This document shows positions 5,913 through 13,111 of a DNA stretch of 20,306 nucleotides, piece after piece. Origin of the DNA: an uncultured Collinsella sp. (GTDB lineage Bacteria; Actinomycetota; Coriobacteriia; Coriobacteriales; Coriobacteriaceae); contig USBA01000011.1 in assembly GCA_900552735.1 (NCBI GenBank), positions 1-20,306 of the forward strand, written 5' to 3'. Position 1 is the stretch's first letter; each line of letters opens with the position of its first letter. A program made the translations under genes and the position numbers. Under the pieces are notes generated by a model that did not search any database, was not told the origin of the DNA, and saw nothing but the letters and a program-made list of their open reading frames with translations.

Positions 5913-6461
5913 TCACGCTGCATCCTTCCAGCTTGCAGTAGCCTTGGTCACGCTTGTGGCGCCGATACCGGTGATACGGGCAATTTGCTTGACCGTGAGA
6001 TGTGCCCGCCTGAGCCTCAGCAGGCAGGCATCGCGTTCGGGGCGTGGCAGGGCCTTGAGCAGCGCAGGATCTATGCTCGGCAGGACTTCGCGCGCAACGG
6101 AAAGAGCCTCCTCATCGGGGATCCGCCGGCGCGGAAGAACCTCCACTGACCAGATGCGCCCGCCAACTTTCTTGAGATGCTCGCAATAGCGACGGGAGCC
6201 TCCGACAACATCGAGCATAGGGGCCGCATCACAGATGTCAAAGGGATCATAGCCCAGCTGATATGCCTTATAGCTTGACCAGCGGTACGCCTCGAGCGAG
6301 TCGAGCACACCTTTCACGAGATTGAGACGAATATAGTCGAGCAGCTGCACCGCCTGCGTGCCTGACTCAACCGCGACCCGCGAATAGCAATTGTCAAAAA
6401 GATGCCCCGTTCTTCCCGTTTTCCGATTGAAATACTCATGTAAGTCCGTCCCCCATAAGTG
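5913..6461 (-). pseudogene. REP-associated tyrosine transposase (RAYT, Y1/HUH family), 5'-truncated remnant
   Basis: The frame is open from the right-hand repeat to the TGA at 5915-5913. It reads HEYFNRKTGRTGHLF at about 6440, then YIRLNLVKGVLDSLEAYRWS, the conserved block of RAYT proteins (usually YIHLNPVRAGLV...YRWSSY). A C-terminal helix-turn-helix, LTVKQIARITGIGATSV, resembles the DnaA domain-4-like end of these proteins. The N-terminal part of about 100 residues, with the HUH metal-binding histidines and the strands of the Y1 domain, is missing: the homology starts right at the repeat, with no start codon or ribosome site. A GTG at 6350 would give a 145-aa fragment, which I would not expect to be active. 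The truncation is seen; the family call is from recognised motifs. Confidence 0.8.
6433..6461 (-). repeat. Inverted copy of the 29-nt palindromic repeat at the RAYT truncation point
   Basis: Read on the minus strand, this stretch matches the complete copy at 5819-5847 at 24 of 29 positions, sharing GGGGAC, GACTT and CATGAGT. The two copies therefore face each other across the transposase remnant. The inner end of this copy lies exactly where recognisable transposase coding begins. Confidence 0.72.
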
Positions 6462-6490
6462 GGGCGATGCAGCAGGCTGATAATTTTAGT

Positions 6491-6520
6491 TAAAACGCTT
6501 CAGTTTATTGAAGCGTTTTA
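6491..6520 (+). promoter_or_regulatory. 12-bp perfect inverted repeat upstream of adhE
   Basis: TAAAACGCTTCA (6491-6502) and TGAAGCGTTTTA (6509-6520) are exact reverse complements separated by GTTTAT. It lies about 45 nt upstream of the candidate adhE -10 box. It could be an operator for a dimeric regulator of fermentation or a weak bidirectional terminator, because the stem ends in TTTT on both strands. It is not the known Rex consensus (TTGTGAAnnnnTTCACAA-like). The rest of 6462-6612 holds only the promoter candidate. Confidence 0.6.
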
Positions 6521-6563
6521 GTGTGCCTTTTACAGGAATCTTACCGTTCGCCGAATAATTTCT

Positions 6564-6572
6564 TGCTATCAT
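6564..6572 (+). promoter_or_regulatory. Candidate extended -10 promoter for adhE
   Basis: TGCTATCAT (TG-n-TATCAT) lies 40 nt ahead of the adhE ATG. No convincing -35 box sits 16-18 nt upstream; TTACCG at 6541-6546 is 20 nt away. The same TGnTATCAT form appears ahead of pyrH on the other strand. Confidence 0.45.
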
Positions 6573-6612
6573 GCAAGGCGTAGGGTAAATCTCCGATCGC
6601 AAGGAGACACAA

Positions 6613-9261
6613 ATGGTGAAAAAGTCACCGGAAAACACTACTCCCGCCATCGTGGACAACGTGGAGGCGCTTGAGGCCAAACTCAAATCTATGCGTGAGG
6701 CCCAGGCTAAATTCGCTGAGTACACTCAGGAGCAGGTAGACAAGATCTTCTACGAGGCTGCTATGGCCGCCAACAAGGCTCGTATTCCTTTGGCCAAGCT
6801 CGCCATCGAGGAGACCGGCCGTGGCGTTCTCGAGGACAAGGTCATCAAGAACCACTACGCCGCTGAGTACATCTACAACGCTTACAAGAACACCAAGACC
6901 TGCGGTGTCATCGAGCGCGACGACGCTTACGGCATCACCAAGGTCGCCGAGCCGATCGGTATCGTTGGCGCTGTCATCCCGACCACCAACCCGACCTCCA
7001 CGGCCATCTTCAAGACGCTCATCTGCCTGAAGACCCGTAACGCCATCATCATCTCCCCGCACCCGGCAGCCGCCAAGTGCACCATCGCCGCCGCCAAGCT
7101 CGTTCTCGACGCAGCTGTCAAGGCCGGTGCTCCTGAGGGCATCATCGGCTGGGTCGACAAGCCGTCCATCGAGCTGACCAACATGGTCATGCGCGACGTC
7201 GACATCATTCTCGCAACCGGTGGCCCGGGCATGGTCAAGGCTGCTTACTCCTCCGGTAAGCCCGCACTCGGCGTCGGCGCCGGCAACACCCCGGTCATCA
7301 TCGACGATACCGCGGACATCAAGCTCGCCGTCAACTCCATCATCCACTCCAAGACCTTCGACAACGGCATGATCTGCGCTTCCGAGCAGTCCGTGACCGT
7401 CATCGACACCATCTATGACCAGGTCAAGGCCGAGTTCCAGAAGCGCGGCTGCTACTTCGTCAAGCAGGGTGCCGAGATGGAGGCCCTGCGTGCCGCCATG
7501 TTCAAGAACGGCGCCCTCGATCACCGCATCCCCGGCATGGCTGCCGCCAAGATCGCCGAGCTCGCCGGCATCGAGGTTCCCGCCAAGACCAAGATCCTGA
7601 TCGCCGAGGTCACCTCCACCGATCCCGAGAAGGAAGAGTTCTCCCACGAGAAGCTCTCCCCGGTCCTCGCTATGTATCACGCCAAGGACTTCCAGGAGGC
7701 CGTTGACAAGGCAGAGCACCTCGTCCTCGCAGGTGGCCCGGGCCACACCGCCTCTCTCTACGTGCACCCGGCACAGAGCGAGAAGATCGCTAAGTTCCAG
7801 CACGTCATGAAGGCCTGCCGCATCGTCATCAACACCCCGTCCTCGCACGGCGGCATCGGTGACCTCTACAACTTCGGCATGAAGCCGTCTCTAACCCTGG
7901 GCTGCGGCTCCTGGGGCGGCAACTCCGTCTCCGAGAACGTTGGGGTGAAGCACTTGATCAACGTCAAGACCGTGGCAGAGCGCCGCGAGAACATGCTGTG
8001 GTTCCGCGCACCCGAGAAGGTCTACTTCAAGAAGGGCTGCACGCCCGTCGCACTCGACGAGCTCGGCACCGTAATGGGCAAGAAGCGCGCCTTCATCGTT
8101 ACCGACCAGTTCCTCTTCAAGAATGGCAACACGCGTGCCATCGAGGCCAAGCTCGATGAGATGGGCATCGCTCACGACTGCTTCTACGACGTTGAGCCCG
8201 ATCCCTCCCTGCAGTGCGCACGTCGCGGCGCCAAGCAGATGACGCTCTTCGAGCCGGATGTCATCATCGCCGTTGGCGGCGGTTCCGCAATGGACGCCGG
8301 CAAGATTATGTGGATGATGTACGAGCACCCCGAGGCGAACTTCGAGGACATGGCCATGGACTTCATGGACATCCGCAAGCGTATCTTCACCTTCCCCGAG
8401 ATGGGCAAGAAGGCTTACTTCGTCGCCGTCCCGACCTCTTCGGGCACTGGCTCCGAGTGCACGCCGTTCGCCATCATCACCGACAAGGAGACCGGCATCA
8501 AGTGGCCGCTCGCCGACTACGCGCTGCTCCCCAACATGGCAATCGTCGACGCTGACAACTGCATGACCGCCCCGAAGGGCCTCACCGCAGCTTCCGGTAT
8601 TGACGTCATGACCCACGCCATCGAGTCCTACGTCTCCATCATGGCTTCCGATTACACCAAGGGCCTCTCCGAGCGCGCCGCAAAGCTCGTCTTCGAGAAC
8701 CTCCCGAGCTCCTTCACCAACGGTGCCAAGGATCCGCACGCTCGCGAGGAGATGCACAACGCATCCTGCATGGCCGGTATGGCATTCGGTAACGCCTTCC
8801 TGGGCCTCAACCACTCCATGGCCCACAAGCTCGGCGCTTTCCACCATCTGCCCCACGGCCTCGCAAACGCAGTCATCCTGACCCGCGTCATGCGTTACAA
8901 CGCCGCCGAGGCTCCTGTCAAGATGGGAACCTTCTCTCAGTATCCTTACCCCAACGCGCTGCACAACTACGCCGAGATGGCTCGTTACTGCGGCATCGAC
9001 GGCAAGGACGACCGTGAGGTCTTCGAGAACTTCATCACCAAGCTCACCGAGCTCTGCGACTTCATCGGTGTCAAGCACACCATCGCTGAGTACGGCGTTG
9101 ACGAGAAGTACTTCCTCGACACCCTCGACGAGATGACCGAGCAGGCATTCAACGACCAGTGCACCGGCGCTAACCCCCGTTACCCGCTGATGAGCGAGAT
9201 CAAGGAGCTCTACCTTGACGCCTACTACGGCCGCGAGCCTCAGGACTACGCCGTCTGCTAG
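6613..9261 (+). CDS. adhE: Bifunctional acetaldehyde-CoA / alcohol dehydrogenase
   Basis: Reduces acetyl-CoA to acetaldehyde and then ethanol with NADH, a main route for regenerating NAD+ in fermentation. The 882-aa protein has two domains. The N-terminal aldehyde dehydrogenase half (about 15-440) has GAVIPTTNPTSTAIFK, an NAD-binding GVGAGNTPV and catalytic Cys255 in NGMICASEQS. The C-terminal iron-dependent alcohol dehydrogenase half (about 450-870) has GGGSAMDAGK (555-564), and iron ligands Asp664, His668 (DVMTHAIESY), His734 and His748 (NHSMAHKLG, PHGLAN). All ligands match the E. coli AdhE pattern, so both activities should be intact. AdhE typically forms helical filaments (spirosomes) in the cytoplasm. 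AAGGAG lies 7 nt before the ATG. Codon use is strongly biased to C-ending codons such as AAG, ATC and GAC, suggesting high expression. Confidence 0.98.
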   Translation: MVKKSPENTTPAIVDNVEALEAKLKSMREAQAKFAEYTQEQVDKIFYEAAMAANKARIPLAKLAIEETGRGVLEDKVIKNHYAAEYIYNAYKNTKTCGVIERDDAYGITKVAEPIGIVGAVIPTTNPTSTAIFKTLICLKTRNAIIISPHPAAAKCTIAAAKLVLDAAVKAGAPEGIIGWVDKPSIELTNMVMRDVDIILATGGPGMVKAAYSSGKPALGVGAGNTPVIIDDTADIKLAVNSIIHSKTFDNGMICASEQSVTVIDTIYDQVKAEFQKRGCYFVKQGAEMEALRAAMFKNGALDHRIPGMAAAKIAELAGIEVPAKTKILIAEVTSTDPEKEEFSHEKLSPVLAMYHAKDFQEAVDKAEHLVLAGGPGHTASLYVHPAQSEKIAKFQHVMKACRIVINTPSSHGGIGDLYNFGMKPSLTLGCGSWGGNSVSENVGVKHLINVKTVAERRENMLWFRAPEKVYFKKGCTPVALDELGTVMGKKRAFIVTDQFLFKNGNTRAIEAKLDEMGIAHDCFYDVEPDPSLQCARRGAKQMTLFEPDVIIAVGGGSAMDAGKIMWMMYEHPEANFEDMAMDFMDIRKRIFTFPEMGKKAYFVAVPTSSGTGSECTPFAIITDKETGIKWPLADYALLPNMAIVDADNCMTAPKGLTAASGIDVMTHAIESYVSIMASDYTKGLSERAAKLVFENLPSSFTNGAKDPHAREEMHNASCMAGMAFGNAFLGLNHSMAHKLGAFHHLPHGLANAVILTRVMRYNAAEAPVKMGTFSQYPYPNALHNYAEMARYCGIDGKDDREVFENFITKLTELCDFIGVKHTIAEYGVDEKYFLDTLDEMTEQAFNDQCTGANPRYPLMSEIKELYLDAYYGREPQDYAVC

Positions 9262-9278
9262 TTTTAGCACGGTTTTTA

Positions 9279-9317
9279 ACGGCGGGGGTGCACGGGTGTT
9301 TCACACACCCCCGCCGT
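9279..9317 (+). other. Long GC hairpin between adhE and the phosphotransferase gene
   Basis: ACGGCGGGGGTG (9279-9290) and CACCCCCGCCGT (9306-9317) pair perfectly over 12 bp with a 15-nt loop that has its own GGGTGT/ACACCC alternative. No T run follows on either strand, so it is not a textbook terminator. It may stabilise the adhE 3' end, partly terminate, or allow read-through into the gene at 9350. Confidence 0.7.
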
Positions 9318-9349
9318 CGCTTCTATCGCATCGTTGAAAGGATGCAACC

Positions 9350-10114
9350 ATGCTGCTACCCGATTCCAAGACCGAGCTCGTCCGCCGTGGCAACAAGGTC
9401 GTTTACGACCTGGGCGACAAGATCGTCAAGGTCTTTAACGAGACCAAGCCCGTCTCCGACGTGTTCAACGAGGCTTTGAATCTTGCCCGCATCAATGAGT
9501 GCGGCATCCGCAGCCCCAAGGCTCTCGAGGTTTCCCAGCTCGAGAACGCCAACGGCTGGGCGCTCGTGACCGAGAAGGTTCCGGGCACTACCCTTGCCGA
9601 GAAGATGACTGCCGAGCCCCAGCGCTTTGGTGAGTACCTCGAGATGTTCGTCGACCTCCAGATCGAGATCCACGGCTACACCTCCCCGCTGCTTAACCGT
9701 CAGCGCGACAAGTTCGCCCGCATGATCGACAGCCTTGATCAGCTCAATGCCACCACGCGCTACAACCTTCAGGAGCGTCTGGACGGCATGACCAAGGAGT
9801 TCAAGGTCTGCCACGGCGACTTCAACCCCTCCAACGTCATCGTCGGCGACGACGGCCAGCTCTATGTGTGCGACTGGGCACACGCTACCCAGGGCTCCCC
9901 TGCTGCCGACGTTGCCACCACCTACCTGCTCTTTGCCCTCAACAGCAAGGACCAGGCCGAGGCCTACCTGGAGCTCTACTGCGACCGCGCCGACATGCCC
10001 ATGCAGGTCGTGCGTCAGTGGACGAGCATCGTCGCCGCTTCCGAGCTCGCTCGTAAGCGCAACGTGAACGATGAGTTCCTGAAGAACTGGATCGACGTCG
10101 TCGATTATCAGTAA
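9350..10114 (+). CDS. APH/choline-kinase-fold phosphotransferase, substrate unknown
   Basis: A 254-aa soluble protein with the kinase-like phosphotransferase fold. The small N-lobe has a short ELVRRGNKVVYDLGDKIVKV strand pair, with a likely ATP-binding Lys at 24 or 27. The catalytic loop is CHGDFNPSNVIV (154-165; His155, Asp157, Asn159) and the metal-binding Asp175 lies in VCDWAHA. The Brenner-type HGD motif places it with aminoglycoside, choline and fructosamine kinases. It resembles the small family often labelled TIGR02172-like, but I cannot confirm that. Nothing indicates antibiotic resistance. ATG 9350 has AAAGGA 7 nt upstream. It lies 88 nt behind adhE, past a hairpin without a T tract, so it may be partly co-transcribed with adhE. 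It ends at the terminator at 10151. Confidence 0.85.
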   Translation: MLLPDSKTELVRRGNKVVYDLGDKIVKVFNETKPVSDVFNEALNLARINECGIRSPKALEVSQLENANGWALVTEKVPGTTLAEKMTAEPQRFGEYLEMFVDLQIEIHGYTSPLLNRQRDKFARMIDSLDQLNATTRYNLQERLDGMTKEFKVCHGDFNPSNVIVGDDGQLYVCDWAHATQGSPAADVATTYLLFALNSKDQAEAYLELYCDRADMPMQVVRQWTSIVAASELARKRNVNDEFLKNWIDVVDYQ

Positions 10115-10150
10115 TATCTGAGCGATTTATTTCGCATCGGAGGCACAAAG

Positions 10151-10190
10151 AAAACCCCGCAGCTCATATGGGCTGTGGGGTTTTTCTTTT
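10151..10190 (+). terminator. Intrinsic terminator of the adhE/phosphotransferase unit
   Basis: AAAACCCCGCAGC pairs with GCTGTGGGGTTTTT around loop TCATATGG, and TTTTTCTTTT follows. The A-rich left side also gives T residues on the other strand, so it may work in both directions. Confidence 0.92.
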
Positions 10191-10214
10191 AGCGATTGAG
10201 CACGACGGCAAGAT

Positions 10215-10264
10215 AAAAGGGCGGCCTCGCATCTCCCCAATCTGGAGAAATGCGAGGCCGTCCC
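10215..10264 (-). terminator. Intrinsic terminator of the pyrH-proS operon
   Basis: CGGCCTCGCAT pairs perfectly over 11 bp with ATGCGAGGCCG; the stem extends outward by GGG/CCC past one unpaired base, and an inner CTCC/GGAG pair closes the loop. On the minus strand TTTTATCTTG follows. It lies 29 nt beyond the proS stop and faces the plus-strand terminator at 10151-10190. Confidence 0.9.
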
Positions 10265-10293
10265 GCATATCGAACTACAAGCGAAATCGTAGA

Positions 10294-12015
10294 TTAACGG
10301 CGTGCTGCCTTCACCAGCTCGGCAACCTTGGCGACGACCTCGTCAATCGCCACGTCCTCACGCTCGCCGGTAGCACGGTCCTTGAGCTCCACCGTGCCAT
10401 TCTTGAGGCCGCGCTTGCCCAGAACGACCTGATACGGGAAGCCCATAAGGTCGTTGTCGGCAAACTTAAAGCCGGGACGCTCGTCACGGTCATCGACGAC
10501 AACCTCGATACCCTCGGCGCACAGACCCTCGACGATTTGGTCGCAGACGGTAGCGCACTCCTCCTTCTTGGGGTCGAGCGGAATCACCGCGACCTCGTAC
10601 GGGGCAACGGAGACCGGCCATACGATACCGTGCTCGTCGTTGTGCTGCTCCACGACCGCAGCAAGCGAGCGGGACACACCAACGCCGTAGCAGCCCATGA
10701 TGAGCGGCTTCTCCTTGCCGTCCTCGTCCATAAAGGTGGCACCCATGGCTTCGGAGTACTTGGTGCCCAGCTGGAACACCTGAGAGACCTCGATGCCGCG
10801 GGCAGCAGAGAGCGGCTTGCCGCAGTGCGGGCAGGGATCGCCGGCAACGACGGTCACCAGGTCGGCCCACTCGTCGACGGTAAAGTCGCGCTCGGGGCAG
10901 GCGCCGGTAAAGTGATAATCGACCTCGTTGGCACCGCAGGCCCACTGCTTGGACTCACGCAGGCTCTCATCGCAGACCAGGCGAATACCCTCGGGTAGGT
11001 TAACCGGTCCGATAAAGCCCTTGTGCAGACCGTAGGTCTGGAGCTCCTCATCGGTCATCATGCGATAGCCCTTGCCAAAGACGTGCTCAGCCTTGCAGTC
11101 GTTGAGCTCGTGATCGCCCGGAACGATAGCCACAACCGGCTTACCCTCGGCGTCAATGAGAGCCAGGGACTTGCGCGTGCCGTTCTCGGGGAACCCAAAG
11201 AACTTGGCAACAGCCTCGATGGTGCCCATGCCCGGAGTCTTGACCTTGGTGAGTGTGCCGTCGCCGGGGCCCTCGGTCACAACGACCTTGGTGCTTGCAG
11301 CCTCGTCATCGGCAGCAAAGCCGCAATCGTCGCAGTAGACCAGCGAAGCCTCGCCGGCGTCGGCCAAAGCCATGTACTCGACGGAGGTATCGCCACCGAT
11401 CTCGCCGGAGTCGGCGACAACGGGCAGAGCCTTGATGTAGCAGCGCTCGCAGATGTTGGCGTAGGCCTGCTTCATCTTGTCGTACTCCTCCTGCAGACTC
11501 TCCTGCGTGGCGGAGAAGCTGTAGGCGTCCTTCATGATGAACTCGCGACCGCGCATCAGGCCAAAGCGGGGACGGAACTCGTCGCGAAATTTATCCTGGA
11601 TGTGATAGAGATTCACCGGCAGCTGCTTGTAGGAACGCAGCTCGTTGCGGATGAGCGACGTGATAAGCTCCTCATGGGTGGGCCCGAGGCAGAAGCCGTG
11701 GTCGTGGCGATCGACGAGGCGCATGAGCTCGGGGCCATAGTCGTCCCAGCGGCCGGACTCGTGCCACAGCTCCGCCGGCTGCAGCGCCGGCATCATGATT
11801 TCCTGCGCGCCGATCTTGTCCATCTCGTCGCGCACGATGTTCTCAATCTTGCGGATCGAGCGCCAAGCAAGCGGCAGATAGGAATACAGGCCGGCGGCCT
11901 CCTTACGGATCATGCCGGCACGGAGCAACAGGCGGTGGCTGGCGAGCTCAGCGTCCGCCGGATCCTCTTTAAGCGTCGGAGCATAGAGCTTAGACATATA
12001 CATTGCTCGAGTCAT
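10294..12015 (-). CDS. proS: Prolyl-tRNA synthetase (bacterial type, with editing domain)
   Basis: Charges tRNA-Pro. It is a class II synthetase of 573 aa, the usual length for the bacterial form. Motif 1 lies around MPALQPAELWHESGRW (75-90), motif 2 in KFRDEFRPRFGLMRGREFI (142-160) and motif 3 begins GCYGVGVSRS at 441. The segment of about 180 residues between motifs 2 and 3 is the INS domain, which hydrolyses mischarged alanyl-tRNA; it contains CDDCG and CPHCG pairs. A C-terminal anticodon-binding domain ends in VVAKVAELVKAARR. ATG 12015 directly abuts the ispG stop (TAAATG) and has AGGAG 6 nt upstream. It is the last gene of the operon, before the terminator at 10215-10264. Confidence 0.97.
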   Translation of the reverse strand: MTRAMYMSKLYAPTLKEDPADAELASHRLLLRAGMIRKEAAGLYSYLPLAWRSIRKIENIVRDEMDKIGAQEIMMPALQPAELWHESGRWDDYGPELMRLVDRHDHGFCLGPTHEELITSLIRNELRSYKQLPVNLYHIQDKFRDEFRPRFGLMRGREFIMKDAYSFSATQESLQEEYDKMKQAYANICERCYIKALPVVADSGEIGGDTSVEYMALADAGEASLVYCDDCGFAADDEAASTKVVVTEGPGDGTLTKVKTPGMGTIEAVAKFFGFPENGTRKSLALIDAEGKPVVAIVPGDHELNDCKAEHVFGKGYRMMTDEELQTYGLHKGFIGPVNLPEGIRLVCDESLRESKQWACGANEVDYHFTGACPERDFTVDEWADLVTVVAGDPCPHCGKPLSAARGIEVSQVFQLGTKYSEAMGATFMDEDGKEKPLIMGCYGVGVSRSLAAVVEQHNDEHGIVWPVSVAPYEVAVIPLDPKKEECATVCDQIVEGLCAEGIEVVVDDRDERPGFKFADNDLMGFPYQVVLGKRGLKNGTVELKDRATGEREDVAIDEVVAKVAELVKAARR

Positions 12016-13098
12016 TTACTTCTCCTCAATAAGCTTGTCGACCTCGGCCATAAGCGCGTCGACAATTTGGTCCTCAGCTACTTTACCAATGATCTGGCCG
12101 TGCGAAAAGAGCAGGCCCTGACCTCGTCCGCAGGCAACGCCCAAGTCGGCATCAGAAGCCTCGCCGGGGCCATTGACCGCACATCCCATCACGGCGATCG
12201 AAAGCGGCGCGGAGTAGTTCTTAAGCCGCTCGGTGACCTCCTCAGCGATGGGAATCAGGTTGACCTGGCAGCGAGCGCACGTGGGGCACGAGACAATCTC
12301 GGGACCACGGCGACGCAGACCCAGCGACTGCAAAATTCCCCAGGCGACAGGCGGCTCCTCGACCGGATCGGCCGTAAGCGAGACGCGCATAGTATCGCCA
12401 ATGCCCTCAGAAAGCAGAATACCCAGGCCCACAGAGCTCTTAATGGTGCCCTGGAGCTTAGTTCCGGCCTCAGTCACGCCCAAATGAAGCGGAACATGGG
12501 GGATTTCGCGCGACAGGGCACGATAGGTGTCAAGCGTCGTGGACACGCTATGAGCCTTGGCGGAAAGAACGATATTGGTAAAACCGCGGTCCTCAAAATG
12601 TTTGACGAAACGCTCGCTCGACATTACGAGCTTTTCGGGCTGCGAAAGGTCATCGCGTTCGGCGATATCCTGCTCAAGCGAACCCGCGTTCACGCCAATG
12701 CGAATCGCGCACCCAGCGGCACCCGCGGCATCGATCACGGCATCGACCTTGGCCCAATCGCCGATGTTGCCGGGATTGATGCGCAGCTTGGCAGCACCGG
12801 CCTCAACGGCACCAATGGCGAGCTTATGGTTAAAGTGAATATCGGCAACAATCGGCACCGGAGACTCCGCACAAATCATGCGAAAGCCCTCGAGCGCAGC
12901 CTCGGTGGGCACGCTCACGCGCACAACATCACAACCCGCCTGGGCAAGCGCGCGCACTTGCGCAAGCGTCGCCTGGGCGTCAGCGGTATCGGTGCAGGTC
13001 ATGGACTGAACCACAACCGGAGCGCCGCCGCCTATCTGCACGTCGCCCACAAAAACGGGGCGCGTCAGCTCGCGCGGCAAAGGATGAGACAAAGACAA
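12016..13098 (-). CDS. ispG: 4-hydroxy-3-methylbut-2-enyl diphosphate synthase (flavodoxin/ferredoxin)
   Basis: Converts MEcPP to HMBPP, the penultimate step of the DXP isoprenoid pathway, using a [4Fe-4S] cluster. The N-terminal TIM barrel starts near RPVFVGDVQIGGGAPVVVQS. The cluster ligands are Cys271 and Cys274 (CPTC), Cys306 (MGCAVNGPGEA) and Glu313, each one residue offset from the E. coli ligands 270/273/305/312. I start it at TTG 13098-13096 because AGGGGAG lies 8 nt upstream and this gives 360 aa. No ATG exists near a suitable site, and the upstream open frame belongs to rseP. It lies 13 nt after rseP and abuts proS. Together with dxr it shows that this organism makes isoprenoids by the non-mevalonate route. 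Confidence 0.96.
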   Translation of the reverse strand: MSLSHPLPRELTRPVFVGDVQIGGGAPVVVQSMTCTDTADAQATLAQVRALAQAGCDVVRVSVPTEAALEGFRMICAESPVPIVADIHFNHKLAIGAVEAGAAKLRINPGNIGDWAKVDAVIDAAGAAGCAIRIGVNAGSLEQDIAERDDLSQPEKLVMSSERFVKHFEDRGFTNIVLSAKAHSVSTTLDTYRALSREIPHVPLHLGVTEAGTKLQGTIKSSVGLGILLSEGIGDTMRVSLTADPVEEPPVAWGILQSLGLRRRGPEIVSCPTCARCQVNLIPIAEEVTERLKNYSAPLSIAVMGCAVNGPGEASDADLGVACGRGQGLLFSHGQIIGKVAEDQIVDALMAEVDKLIEEK

Positions 13099-13111
13099 TC
13101 CAAACACTCCC

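Noticed and set aside
9350..10114. Aminoglycoside resistance gene
   Set aside because: Only the general APH-type catalytic motif is present. The protein is short, has no feature specific to known resistance enzymes, and sits in a housekeeping context with no mobile elements next to it.
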